Source: Haliovirga abyssi (GTDB lineage: Bacteria; Fusobacteriota; Fusobacteriia; Fusobacteriales; Haliovirgaceae). Taken from it: a DNA stretch of 64,000 nucleotides. The position numbers and the translations under genes are program-made. The stretch lies in contig NZ_AP027059.1 of assembly GCF_030295325.1 (NCBI RefSeq), forward strand, positions 868,001-932,000, read 5' to 3'. A model generated the notes under the pieces. The model was not told where the DNA came from. It saw nothing but the letters and a program-made list of their open reading frames with translations, and did no database searches. Positions 38,373-47,383 of this stretch are shown here, one piece after another (within the stretch, counting starts at the first letter, position 1; each line of letters begins with the position of its first letter).

Positions 38373-39366
38373 TTTTAAAAAAGTAAAAAAGATGAAAAAG
38401 GCAGAAATACATTTACATTTAGATGGTTCTATGAGAATAGAAACTATTTTAGACTTGGCTAAAAAAGATGGAATAGAATTACCAACTTATAATTTTGATG
38501 AATTTAGAAAATATGTCGAGGTAGAAAAAGATAATAGTTCTTTAATAGAATATCTTAAAAAATTTGAATTGCCATTAATGGTATTACAAGATAGTAAAGC
38601 ATTAGAAAGAACCGCTTATGAATTAATTGAAGATTTGGCAAAAGATAATTATATATATGTAGAGATAAGATTTGCTCCATTACTACATTTAAATAATGGA
38701 ATGAAGGCAGAAGAAGTTGTAGAATCAGTTTTGAGAGGATTAAAAAAAGCAAAAGAAAAATTTGGAGTTGAATCTGGATTATTATTATCAGTTATGAGGC
38801 ATATGTCAGTTGAAGATGGGAAAAAAGTTTTAGAATTAGGTAAAAAATATAAAGATAGTGGCGTTGTTGGATTGGATATGGCAGGAGATGAAAAAAATTA
38901 TTCGCCATTAATATTTAAAGAAGTTTTTGAGGAAGCAAGAGAAGCAGGAATAAATTTTACTATACATGCAGGAGAAGCAGCAGGAGTAAAGAGTATAAGA
39001 GAAGCAATTGAATTAGGAGCAAAACGACTAGGACATGGGATAAGAGCTTTTGAAGATGAAGAACTATTAAAAGAGATAAAAGAAAAAAATATTGTATTGG
39101 AAGTTTGCCCAATTAGTAATTTTCAAACTAAAGTATTGGCGGATTTCCATGATTATCCTATAAAAAAATATTTGAAAATGGGAATAAAATTAAGCTTAAA
39201 CACAGATAATAGAACTGTATCAAATACCAATTTTATAAAAGAATTGAAATTTTTAGAGAAATATTTTGATTTTGAAAATGAAGAAATTGAAGAGATGGTA
39301 AGAAATAGCGTGAGGTTTAGTTTTGCAAAAGAAGAGACAAAAAAAAGATTATTAGAGGAGTTATAA
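38365..39366 (+). CDS. add: Adenosine deaminase
   Basis: 333 residues. It deaminates adenosine to inosine. Zinc and catalytic residues are present: HLHLDGSM (near residue 17), FTIHAGEAAG (zinc His and Glu; about 199-208), RLGHGIRAF, VCPISNFQTKV and the Asp in SLNTDNRTVSNT. Family members include adenine deaminases, but the last motif and length favour Add. It is translationally coupled to the 5'-nucleotidase-like lipoprotein, suggesting a shared nucleoside-related role. rnr starts one base after its stop. Confidence 0.92.
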   Translation: MIDFKKVKKMKKAEIHLHLDGSMRIETILDLAKKDGIELPTYNFDEFRKYVEVEKDNSSLIEYLKKFELPLMVLQDSKALERTAYELIEDLAKDNYIYVEIRFAPLLHLNNGMKAEEVVESVLRGLKKAKEKFGVESGLLLSVMRHMSVEDGKKVLELGKKYKDSGVVGLDMAGDEKNYSPLIFKEVFEEAREAGINFTIHAGEAAGVKSIREAIELGAKRLGHGIRAFEDEELLKEIKEKNIVLEVCPISNFQTKVLADFHDYPIKKYLKMGIKLSLNTDNRTVSNTNFIKELKFLEKYFDFENEEIEEMVRNSVRFSFAKEETKKRLLEEL

Positions 39367-39367
39367 A

Positions 39368-41482
39368 ATGAGAGATGATAAAGATATAATATATTTTTTA
39401 TCAGAAAACAAAGCAAAAGGGATAAATGAAATAATAGATTCACTTGGAATGTCCAGAAAAAATAAAAAAAAGATATCTAAAAAATTGGAAGAGTTAGAAG
39501 AAGCAGGGGAAATAGTTAAAATAAAAGGGAATAGATATACAACACCAGAAAAGGCAGGATATTTAAAAGGAAAATTTCAAATATCAAGAGGAAGCTTTGG
39601 ATTTGTAGATGGAGAAAATGAATCTGTTTTTATTCCAAGAGGAAAATTTGGAACTGCAATGTCAGGAGATACTGTGTTAGTTAATATTACTGTACAAGGC
39701 ACAGCTAGAAAAAAAAGCGAAGGTGAAATAGTAAAAATAGTAAAACGAAGTTCTGATAAAGTAATTGGAATATTTCAAGAAAATAGAAACTTTGGATTTG
39801 TAGTTCCAACAACTAAAATGGGAAAAGATATATTTATAAGTAGAAAATATTTTAAAAATGCTAAAAATGATGATCTTGTTTTAGTAGAGGTATTAAATTG
39901 GGGTGAAAAAGCTAAAAAACCAGAAGGAAAAATAATTGAAGTATTAGGAGATCCATATGATACAAATGTAATGATAGATGCTTTAATAAAACGAAATGGA
40001 TATAGCGAAGAGTTTCCAGAAGAGGTAAAAAAAGAGTTAGAAAATATAACTGAACCATCTGAAGAAGAAAAGAAAAAAAGAAGAGATTTGAGAGAATTAG
40101 CATTAATCACAATCGATGGAGAAGATGCTAGAGATTTGGATGATGCTGTTTATGTAGAAAAATTAGAAAATAATAATTACAAATTAATAGTAAGTATAGC
40201 AGATGTATCTTATTATGTAAAAGAAGGCTCAGAGCTAGATAAAGAAGCTTTAAATAGAGGGAATAGCGTTTATTTAGTAGATAGAGTAATACCAATGTTT
40301 CCAAGAAAATTATCAAATGGCATATGTTCGCTAAATGAAAAAGTTGATAGATTAGCATATACAGTGGAAATGGAAATAAATGAAAAAGGAAAAGTCTTGT
40401 TTGTAGATACATATAAATCTGTTATAAATGTAAAACATAGAATGACATATGGTTCTGTTAATAAAATATTAAAAGATGACAGTAGTGAAATTGAGAAATA
40501 TAGAGATATTTATGATATGCTAAAGAAAATGAGAAAATTATCAGATATTTTAAGAAATAAAAGATTAAAAAGAGGGAGTATAGATTTTGATTTTAAAGAA
40601 AAAAAAGTTGTATTAAATAAAAAAGAAAAAGTTGAATATATAAAGGTAAGAAGTAGAGATTTATCTGAAAGTTTAATAGAGGAATTTATGTTATCAGCAA
40701 ATGAAGCTGTAGCTGAAAAACTATTTTGGTATGAAATTCCTTCAATATATAGAATTCATGAAAAACCAGATCTAGATGACATAAAAGCTCTTAATAAAAT
40801 ATTAATGAATTTTGGATATAAAATATCTAATATAAATGAATTACATCCTGGAAAATTTCAAAAGATAATAGAGGATGTAAAAGATAAAGAATATAGTATG
40901 TTAGTAAATAAAGTAATCTTAATGTCGTTAAAACAAGCTAAATATAATTTAGAAAATTTAGGACATTTTGGATTAGCAGCAAGTTATTATACACATTTTA
41001 CTTCCCCAATAAGAAGATATTCTGATCTGATTGTACACAGAATATTAGATGAAGTGGAAAGTGGAAAAATCAATAAAAAAAGAAGCTTATATTTAGAAAA
41101 ATTTATTGATAAAGCTGCAAAACATATCTCAACGACAGAAAGAGATGCAGAAAAAGCAGAGAGAGAAAGTGTTAGAATAAAAATAGTAGAGTATATGATA
41201 GATAAAGTTGGGAATGAATATAACGGAATCATTACAGGATTAAATAAAAATGGAATGTTTATAGAATTAGAAAACTATGTAGAGTGTTTTTTTAATACAA
41301 ATAATGCTAAAGATGAATACATTTTTGACGAAAATAAAAATAAAGTACTTGAAAAAAATAGGAATAAGAGTTATAATATAGGCGATGCAATAAAAATTTT
41401 AGTAGTTAGAGCGGAATTAAAAGATTTATCAGTTGAAGTGATTCCTTTCGAAGGAGAAGAAAATGGCGATAGCAGCAAATAA
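39368..41482 (+). CDS. rnr: Ribonuclease R
   Basis: 704 residues, a 3'-5' exoribonuclease that degrades structured RNA. Order: N-terminal winged helix (about 1-60), cold-shock domains (about 65-210: GYLKGKFQISRGSFGFVDG, GIFQENRNFGFVVP), the RNB catalytic domain with DGEDARDLDDAVYVEK (metal-binding aspartates near 253-259) and HFTSPIRRYSDLIVHR, and a C-terminal S1 domain. It overlaps smpB by 20 bases. RNase R acts with SmpB and tmRNA in trans-translation, and all three are consecutive here. Confidence 0.97.
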   Translation: MRDDKDIIYFLSENKAKGINEIIDSLGMSRKNKKKISKKLEELEEAGEIVKIKGNRYTTPEKAGYLKGKFQISRGSFGFVDGENESVFIPRGKFGTAMSGDTVLVNITVQGTARKKSEGEIVKIVKRSSDKVIGIFQENRNFGFVVPTTKMGKDIFISRKYFKNAKNDDLVLVEVLNWGEKAKKPEGKIIEVLGDPYDTNVMIDALIKRNGYSEEFPEEVKKELENITEPSEEEKKKRRDLRELALITIDGEDARDLDDAVYVEKLENNNYKLIVSIADVSYYVKEGSELDKEALNRGNSVYLVDRVIPMFPRKLSNGICSLNEKVDRLAYTVEMEINEKGKVLFVDTYKSVINVKHRMTYGSVNKILKDDSSEIEKYRDIYDMLKKMRKLSDILRNKRLKRGSIDFDFKEKKVVLNKKEKVEYIKVRSRDLSESLIEEFMLSANEAVAEKLFWYEIPSIYRIHEKPDLDDIKALNKILMNFGYKISNINELHPGKFQKIIEDVKDKEYSMLVNKVILMSLKQAKYNLENLGHFGLAASYYTHFTSPIRRYSDLIVHRILDEVESGKINKKRSLYLEKFIDKAAKHISTTERDAEKAERESVRIKIVEYMIDKVGNEYNGIITGLNKNGMFIELENYVECFFNTNNAKDEYIFDENKNKVLEKNRNKSYNIGDAIKILVVRAELKDLSVEVIPFEGEENGDSSK

Positions 41483-41906
41483 AAAAGCATATCATGATTA
41501 TACCATTTTAGAAAAACTTGAAGTTGGGATAGAATTAAAAGGAACAGAAGTAAAATCGGTAAAAGCAGGAAAAACTAGCATAAAAGAAAGCTATGTAAAA
41601 ATATTAAAAGATGAAGTATTCATTTTAAATATGTATATTGGAAGTTATGAGTTTGGAAATATACATAATGTAGATGAGAGAAGAACTAGAAAATTATTTT
41701 TACATAAGAAAGAGATATCAAAATTGGCTGGTAAAGTTTCTGCAAAAGGATTTACACTTGTGCCATTAAAAGTATATCAGAAGAAAAGATTAATTAAATT
41801 AGAAATTGGTTTGGCACAAGGAAAAAAATTACATGATAAAAGAGAAGTATTAGCAAAAAGAGATCAACTAAGAGATATCAATAGAGAATTAAAAAATTAT
41901 AGGTAA
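41463..41906 (+). CDS. smpB: SsrA-binding protein
   Basis: 147 residues. It binds the tRNA-like domain of tmRNA for ribosome rescue. Motifs: NKKAYHDYTILEKLEVGIEL, GTEVKSVKAGKTSIKESYV, HLHKKEI-like LFLHKKEISKLAGKV, LKVYQKKRLIKLEIGLAQGK and the C-terminal basic tail KKLHDKREVLAKRD. The Shine-Dalgarno gaaggagaag lies within the rnr tail. The tmRNA gene begins 7 bases after the stop. Confidence 0.97.
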   Translation: MAIAANKKAYHDYTILEKLEVGIELKGTEVKSVKAGKTSIKESYVKILKDEVFILNMYIGSYEFGNIHNVDERRTRKLFLHKKEISKLAGKVSAKGFTLVPLKVYQKKRLIKLEIGLAQGKKLHDKREVLAKRDQLRDINRELKNYR

Positions 41907-41912
41907 TATTTT

Positions 41913-42258
41913 GGGGGTGTTCTGGTTTCGACAGGGGTGGATATTTTATAATAAGCAAGCTAGGGTGACTCCTATAAAAAGTCAAAACTTAAAATTAAAC
42001 GCAAATAATAATAATTACGCTTTAGCTGCCTAGTCAGCTAGCCATTGGTTGTCCTTGTCAGGGTGGATTAAATCAATGCTAACTTTACCTGACTACCTAT
42101 TATTAGGTTCTCTGAATTAATAGGGAAATTTAGGAGATAGTTTTATCAAATCTTGCTTTTGGGAGTTGATAAAATGAATTTAAATCAAAAGATAAGCTTG
42201 TAGAAAGTTATAGATGATTTGTCTCTGGACATGGGTTCGATTCCCATCACCTCCACCA
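41913..42258 (+). ncRNA. ssrA: Transfer-messenger RNA (tmRNA)
   Basis: The 5' end GGGGGTG (41913-41919) pairs with CACCTCC near the 3' end, with encoded ACCA finishing at 42258. The T-loop hexamer GGTTCGATTCCC is present and the 5' segment has the canonical CTGGTTTCGACAG. The reading frame starts at GCA 42001 and encodes ANNNNYALAA before TAG at 42031-42033. GC-richer pseudoknot segments follow. Directly downstream of smpB. Confidence 0.97.
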
Positions 42259-42366
42259 AAATTTATATATAAATAAGTACTTAAATAGAATACAATAAAA
42301 GTTATATTAGACTTAGCAGTTTTTTCATTTCTATGAGAAAAAAATAAAAAATAGGGGGATTGCTTT

Positions 42367-44883
42367 ATGAAAAGAATAAAAACAACATTATATGTATTAT
42401 TATTTTTATCAATTAATTTATTAGGATTTGGAAATGTTAATAAAGAATTAGTTCGTTTAGAAATAAATGAAACAGCAAGAGGATTTACAAAAGACCAGGT
42501 TTGGAAAAAGATACCCTTTACAGTTCCTTATGAAACAGAAATAAAAATAACAGTTATAGCTTCTACTGATTCCAATGGAAAAAGAAATGATGATGATTTA
42601 AAATGGGCATTAGATGAAAATGACTTTGGATGGGCTACAGAAAGAGCATGGGATGGAAGAACATTAAATGGAAAGAAGAAAACAGTAGTTGTAACAACTA
42701 GATTAAATGCGGGAGATCACTATTTGAAGTTTTGGGCTGATCAAACGCCGACTTTATATTCAATAAAAATTGAATATAAAGCTAAAAATACTATAAAAGA
42801 ATTAAAAATGAAAGATTATAGATATATAGATGGAATGGGTATTAAGCTTTTATGGGAACCTGTAGAAAAAGCAAATGGATATAAGATATTTAAAAAATCT
42901 AAAAAATATTCAAAATATTCAGAAGTTGCAGAAGTAAAAGTTCCATTTTTTATGGATGCGTTTGTTACTCCTGGAGATATTTATGATTATAAAATAGCAG
43001 TTTTGAATAAAGCTAAAAGAATAAGTTTTTATTCAAAATCAATGACAATTGAAGTTTCAGAAAAGATACCGCCAAAAGTAGTATCAGATTTAAAAGTTAT
43101 ATCTAAAAAGGGTGTAGTATATTTAGACTGGAATCAAAATACAGAACCCGATTTTGCAAGTTACAATATATATAGAAAGGGTAAAAATGATTTAAGATAT
43201 TCAAAATATGCAATAGCCTTAGATAATAGATATGAGGATAAAAAAGCTAGTGAAATGAAAAAATATTCTTATAGAATTACTGCTGTAGATATGAATGGAA
43301 ATGAAAGTGGAATGTCAAAAGAGGTGACAGTATTAGTAAAGCCTAAATTTTATAGACCACAAGGTGTTGGAGATATATATCCAAAGGAATTTTATCCTGG
43401 GGATACAATAACAATATATTTTTCACCTAGAAAAAGTACTCAAATAAGAAAAAGAAGATTAAGAGCAAAAAGAAGAGATCCAAAGATAAGACCGTTGCCA
43501 AAACAAATGTATGTACATTATGGATTAAATAACTGGGATCCAGATTATACTATAGCAGAAGCAAAAGACCCTAAAATGACTTATGATAAATCTATTTCCG
43601 CTTGGAAATACGAGATGAAAGTTCCTATTATTACTAAAGAGATAGATTTTGTATTTAAAGATGAGTTAGATAATTGGGATACTAACTGGTCAAAAGATTA
43701 TAAATATAAAGCTGCAAAAGATAAAGTACCTCCAAGTGCTCCAACTAAATTAACATCAATACCAAAATATAAATTAGTTTATTTAGAATGGGCACCAAAT
43801 GAAGAGGCAGATTTAAGCTATTATAAAATTTTTAGAAGTTCAACAAAAAATGGAAAGTTTGTTCCTATAACAGCAAAATTGAAATCAAATTATTATAGGG
43901 ATATAGATTTAACACCTAGAAGTACACATTTTTATAAGATTAAGGCTTATGATGTTAATGATAATGAAAGTGAATTTTCTAATATGACTGAAGCCAAAGT
44001 ATTAGAAAAAGGGATAGAGCTTAATAAACCATGTACTTGGAATCCAAAAGTTCCAGGGATGGGTGAAAAAGTTAAGATATATTATTCGCAGCATTTAGGA
44101 GCTTTAAAAGAGTCAAAAAAAGTTATGATAAAAATAGGTGTTAATGATTGGGATACTCTTAAAAAGCCTATAAAAAATTATGATATGAAATATGATAAAA
44201 TTTTAGATGGATGGTATTATGAATATAATGTAGAGCCAGGGGTATATACTGTAAATGTTGCATTTACAGATGGTCTTTTATGGGATACAAATTTTGGAAT
44301 GAATTGGAATATAAAAGTTATGCCAGATAAAGAGCCGCCAACAAATGTAGTAGGATTAAAAGCAATTCCAGAAGCAGATAGAATCAACTTGTTATGGAAA
44401 GCTAATACAGAAAAAGATTTGGCAGGATATAATGTTTATAAAAATGGAAATAAATTAAATAATGCTTTGATAAAAGAAGCTAAATATGAAGATGTAGCGG
44501 TAGAATCAGGAGTTGATTTGAATTATTCTGTTACGGCGGTTGATATGTATGGAAATGAAAGTATACAAACAGCAATAACAACAAAGACTTTGAGAGATAT
44601 TATAACTGTTCCAGAAACAGTATACATGTCAACTTTAGCCAATAATAGGTTAAGACTAATAGCTTCATTTGATACTATTGTTGCTTGGGAAATAAAAGTA
44701 GTTGATTCAAATGGAAATTTAGTAAATAAATTTAATGGTAGAGGTTCAAATGCAATTGCGGTATGGTATTTAAATGATATAAATGGAAAAAGAATAAAAG
44801 TAGGAAAATATAAGTATATAGTTAGTGTTATGGGCGATGAAAGTATAATGAAAAAAGAAGTTCAAATACAAATTATAAAATAA
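42367..44883 (+). CDS. Secreted multi-domain protein: FN3 repeats, starch-binding-like modules, FlgD-type Ig domain
   Basis: 838 residues with a signal peptide (about 1-21). N-terminal beta domain (about 30-140, with WALDENDFGWATERAWDG). Fibronectin type III domains at about 145-230, 235-325, 455-550 and 655-745 (repeated KANGYKIFKKS, DWNQNTEPDFASYNIYRKG, EWAPNEEADLSYYKIFRSS, LWKANTEKDLAGYNVYKNG). Modules at about 330-450 and 555-650 resemble CBM25/53 (VHYGLNNWDPDYTI; MIKIGVNDWDT) with paired NWD motifs. The C-terminus (about 750-838) looks like a FlgD/Por-type Ig fold (VVDSNGNLVNKF...WYLNDINGKRIKVGKYKY). No catalytic domain: a surface or periplasmic binding protein. Single-gene unit with a perfect terminator. 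Confidence 0.78.
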   Translation: MKRIKTTLYVLLFLSINLLGFGNVNKELVRLEINETARGFTKDQVWKKIPFTVPYETEIKITVIASTDSNGKRNDDDLKWALDENDFGWATERAWDGRTLNGKKKTVVVTTRLNAGDHYLKFWADQTPTLYSIKIEYKAKNTIKELKMKDYRYIDGMGIKLLWEPVEKANGYKIFKKSKKYSKYSEVAEVKVPFFMDAFVTPGDIYDYKIAVLNKAKRISFYSKSMTIEVSEKIPPKVVSDLKVISKKGVVYLDWNQNTEPDFASYNIYRKGKNDLRYSKYAIALDNRYEDKKASEMKKYSYRITAVDMNGNESGMSKEVTVLVKPKFYRPQGVGDIYPKEFYPGDTITIYFSPRKSTQIRKRRLRAKRRDPKIRPLPKQMYVHYGLNNWDPDYTIAEAKDPKMTYDKSISAWKYEMKVPIITKEIDFVFKDELDNWDTNWSKDYKYKAAKDKVPPSAPTKLTSIPKYKLVYLEWAPNEEADLSYYKIFRSSTKNGKFVPITAKLKSNYYRDIDLTPRSTHFYKIKAYDVNDNESEFSNMTEAKVLEKGIELNKPCTWNPKVPGMGEKVKIYYSQHLGALKESKKVMIKIGVNDWDTLKKPIKNYDMKYDKILDGWYYEYNVEPGVYTVNVAFTDGLLWDTNFGMNWNIKVMPDKEPPTNVVGLKAIPEADRINLLWKANTEKDLAGYNVYKNGNKLNNALIKEAKYEDVAVESGVDLNYSVTAVDMYGNESIQTAITTKTLRDIITVPETVYMSTLANNRLRLIASFDTIVAWEIKVVDSNGNLVNKFNGRGSNAIAVWYLNDINGKRIKVGKYKYIVSVMGDESIMKKEVQIQIIK

Positions 44884-44912
44884 AAAAGTCGGCGTATGCC
44901 GACTTTTTTATT
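44883..44912 (+). terminator. Strong intrinsic terminator
   Basis: aaaaagtcggc (44883-44893) and gccgacttttt (44898-44908) form a perfect 11-bp stem with a 4-base loop and T tail, starting at the stop codon. Confidence 0.93.
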
Positions 44913-44932
44913 TTATATATGTTTAAACTAAT

Positions 44933-44969
44933 AGGAAAAGATAAATTTATTCAGAAAATAAGCTACGCC
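44933..44969 (+). repeat. Dispersed repeat copy
   Basis: AGGAAAAGATAAATTTATTC followed by AGAAAATAAGCTACGCC matches 2326-2361 with few changes. It follows a terminator, as do the copies at 2326 and 6614. Confidence 0.65.
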
Positions 44970-45048
44970 ATTTTTTTACTAAAGATTAATTTTAAAACTC
45001 CGATATTTATGTTATAAAGTATAAATATTATTTAGGAGATGATTTATT

Positions 45049-45837
45049 ATGATGAATTCGTTATGGAGTGCAGCTTCAGGAATGTTAGCACAAGAATTAA
45101 ATATGGATGTAATTTCTAATAATTTGGCAAATACTGATTCAGTTGGATATAAAAAAAGTAGAGTAGATTTTCAAGATTTATTATACCAAACAAAATCTGT
45201 TCCAGGTTCTTTGAATGCAGAAGGGACATCATTACCAATAGGAATACAAGTTGGGAACGGAGTAAGAGCTATTGGGACTCAAAAAATATTTACAGATGGG
45301 GAATATACAGAAACAGGAAATGATTATGATTTGGCCATACAAGGACAAGGATTTTTTCAAGTATTAATGCCTGATGGAAGTATGTCATATACAAGAAATG
45401 GTTCTTTTAAAATAACAGATACAGGGCAATTAGTTACTGCTGATGGATTTCCATTAGAACCATCAATAACTATACCAAGTGATGGGACAAAAATGTCAGT
45501 AGGCTCAGATGGGACAGTATCAGTAATGAGAGGGAATAGTAATACTTCAGAAGAAATTGGGAAAATAGAATTAGCAAAATTTATTAATCCATCAGGACTA
45601 ATGAATATAGGAAAAAATTTACTAACAAAAACATCTGCAAGTGGAGATGCAGAAATAGGTACAGCTGGAGATAATGGCTTTGGTTCGTTGTCTCAAAGAA
45701 CTTTAGAAACATCAAATGTAAAAGTGGTAGAAGAGATGGTAAAAATGATTACAGCACAAAGAGCGTATGAGGTAAACACAAAATCTATTCAGACTGCTGA
45801 TAGTATGCTTCAAATGGCAAATAATTTGAAACGATAG
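45049..45837 (+). CDS. flgG: Flagellar distal rod protein FlgG
   Basis: 262 residues (the next codon, at 45052, is also ATG and could be the start). The rod-family N-terminus SLWSAASGMLAQELNMDVIS then NNLANTDSVGYKKSRVDFQD, the core DLAIQGQGFFQV and TRNGSFKITDTGQLVTADG, and the C-terminus VVEEMVKMITAQRAYEVNTK are typical of FlgG. It forms the distal rod of the basal body across the periplasm. flgA follows 8 bases later. Many bacteria keep flgF directly upstream; here flgF is 7 kb away at 52240. Confidence 0.95.
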   Translation: MMNSLWSAASGMLAQELNMDVISNNLANTDSVGYKKSRVDFQDLLYQTKSVPGSLNAEGTSLPIGIQVGNGVRAIGTQKIFTDGEYTETGNDYDLAIQGQGFFQVLMPDGSMSYTRNGSFKITDTGQLVTADGFPLEPSITIPSDGTKMSVGSDGTVSVMRGNSNTSEEIGKIELAKFINPSGLMNIGKNLLTKTSASGDAEIGTAGDNGFGSLSQRTLETSNVKVVEEMVKMITAQRAYEVNTKSIQTADSMLQMANNLKR

Positions 45838-45845
45838 GTGATATT

Positions 45846-46805
45846 ATGAAAAAATATTTTCTTATAATAATGTTTTTTTTCTTATTGTTTTTTTTAGGAG
45901 AAGTTACTTTTGGAGAAGAGATTAAAATAAAAAATTCGATTAGAGTAACAAATAATATAATAATGTTAAGTGATATATTAAAAACTGATAATAAAAATAT
46001 ATTGGAGAAAGCAAAAGAAGTTCAGATAGGATATTCTCCTAAAGTTGGAGAAGAAAAGAAAATAGAAAAAGAATATATTAATTTAAAAATAAAGCAACTA
46101 AACTTAGATGATAAGATTAAAATTAAAATTCCTGACTATATAACAATAACTAGAAATTATCAAATATTAACAAAAAAAATATTTAAGTATATGGTTTTGG
46201 AGGAATTAAACAGTATATATAAAAATAGTGGATTCTCTTTAGAGTTAAAATTAGATATGAATGAGGAACTAAAATTACCAGTTGGCAATATAAAAGTTAA
46301 ATTTGGAAATAATAGATTAAGTGATATAAAAATAGGAAATTATAATTTCACAGTAAAAATATTTGTTAATGATAAAGTAGAGAAAATAATTAGAACAAAT
46401 TTAAAAGTAGGAATCTTAAAAGAAGTATATATATTGAATAGAGATGTAAAAAGAAATGAAAAATTTTCGATTGAAGATGTCATTAAAATAAAGAAAATAT
46501 TTATTAATAATTATTATAGTGCTAATATAGAAGGCGTTAATGAGATAAAAGGAAAATTATATAGAAGAAATTTAAGAAAAGGAGAAATATTAAAATACAA
46601 AGATTTTATAAAAGAAAAAATATTTAAAAGAAATTCTTTAGTTACTATTTATGTTGATTATAACGGAATAAAATTAAAAGCTACAGGAAAAGCTTTAGAA
46701 GATGGATATATAGGAGATAATATTAGGGTATTAAATATAAACTCTAAAAAAATAATAAATGGAATAGTAACAAAAGAAGGAATGATAAAATTAGAGATAA
46801 AATAA
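45846..46805 (+). CDS. flgA: P-ring assembly chaperone FlgA
   Basis: 319 residues with a signal peptide (about 1-24, ending TFG). The C-terminal 120 residues form an SAF domain (VYILNRDVKRNEKFSIEDVI, GKLYRRNLRKGEILKYKDF) and close with GDNIRVLNINSKKIINGIVT, characteristic of FlgA. It helps FlgI polymerise around the rod in the periplasm, so it implies a diderm envelope. The N-terminal part is poorly conserved. A hairpin terminator follows. Confidence 0.88.
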   Translation: MKKYFLIIMFFFLLFFLGEVTFGEEIKIKNSIRVTNNIIMLSDILKTDNKNILEKAKEVQIGYSPKVGEEKKIEKEYINLKIKQLNLDDKIKIKIPDYITITRNYQILTKKIFKYMVLEELNSIYKNSGFSLELKLDMNEELKLPVGNIKVKFGNNRLSDIKIGNYNFTVKIFVNDKVEKIIRTNLKVGILKEVYILNRDVKRNEKFSIEDVIKIKKIFINNYYSANIEGVNEIKGKLYRRNLRKGEILKYKDFIKEKIFKRNSLVTIYVDYNGIKLKATGKALEDGYIGDNIRVLNINSKKIINGIVTKEGMIKLEIK

Positions 46806-46825
46806 CAAAAAAATATAAAATTTGG

Positions 46826-46866
46826 AAAATAGAGATAAAAAAATAAAATCTCTATTTTTTTTATTG
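46826..46866 (+). terminator. Terminator after flgA
   Basis: aaaatagagat (46826-46836) and atctctatttt pair around aaaaaataaa, followed by a long T run. Confidence 0.78.
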
Positions 46867-46891
46867 ATTTTTTTTCAAAAATAGAGTAAAA

Positions 46892-46927
46892 TATAATCAA
46901 AGTGGTAAAAAGTGGTAAAAAGTGGTA
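46892..46927 (+). promoter_or_regulatory. mraZ promoter -10 and three MraZ boxes
   Basis: A TATAAT at 46892-46897 is followed at once by three direct repeats of AAAGTGGTA starting at 46899, 46909 and 46919, exactly 10 bp apart. MraZ proteins bind tandem GTGG-type repeats at their own promoter (AAAGTG-type boxes in Mollicutes). Covering the start point, they should allow autorepression. No good -35 is visible. Confidence 0.85.
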
Positions 46928-46945
46928 TGAAAAGGGATGATGCTG

Positions 46946-47374
46946 ATGTTTATGGGAGAATTCAAACATAATATGGATTCAAAAGGCAGAGTTATGATGC
47001 CATCTAAATTTCGAGAAGAAATAAAAGATGGAAATTTTGTCTTGACTCGTGGACTTGAGAACTGTCTATTTTTATATCCTATAGAAGAATGGGAAAAATT
47101 AGAAGAAAAAATAAAAGGTTTACCACTTACAAAAAAAGATGCAAGAGCTTTTGTTAGATTTTTGTTTTCAGGAGCTATAAAAGAGAATTTAGACAAACAG
47201 GGTAGAATAAAAATACCGGATAATTTATTACAGTTTTCAAAAATAGAAAAAGAAGTGATAATAACAGGTGCTCTAAATAGAATTGAAATATGGAGCTTTG
47301 ATAACTGGAATTCTTATATAAAAGAAGCAGAAAATTCTTTTGAAGAAATTGCAGAAAATTTGATTGATTTATAG
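46946..47374 (+). CDS. mraZ: MraZ transcriptional regulator
   Basis: 142 residues from the ATG at 46946, about 10 bases after aaaaggga; upstream in-frame ATGs at 46937 and 46940 are closer to that site and are rejected. There are two AbrB-like repeats with DxxGR motifs: [17 protein letters not shown] (about 10-26) and [16 protein letters not shown] (about 84-99). It is a ring-forming DNA-binding regulator of the division and cell wall cluster, and three boxes lie at its promoter. rsmH follows 9 bases later. Confidence 0.96.
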   Translation: MFMGEFKHNMDSKGRVMMPSKFREEIKDGNFVLTRGLENCLFLYPIEEWEKLEEKIKGLPLTKKDARAFVRFLFSGAIKENLDKQGRIKIPDNLLQFSKIEKEVIITGALNRIEIWSFDNWNSYIKEAENSFEEIAENLIDL

Positions 47375-47383
47375 GAGAGAAAA

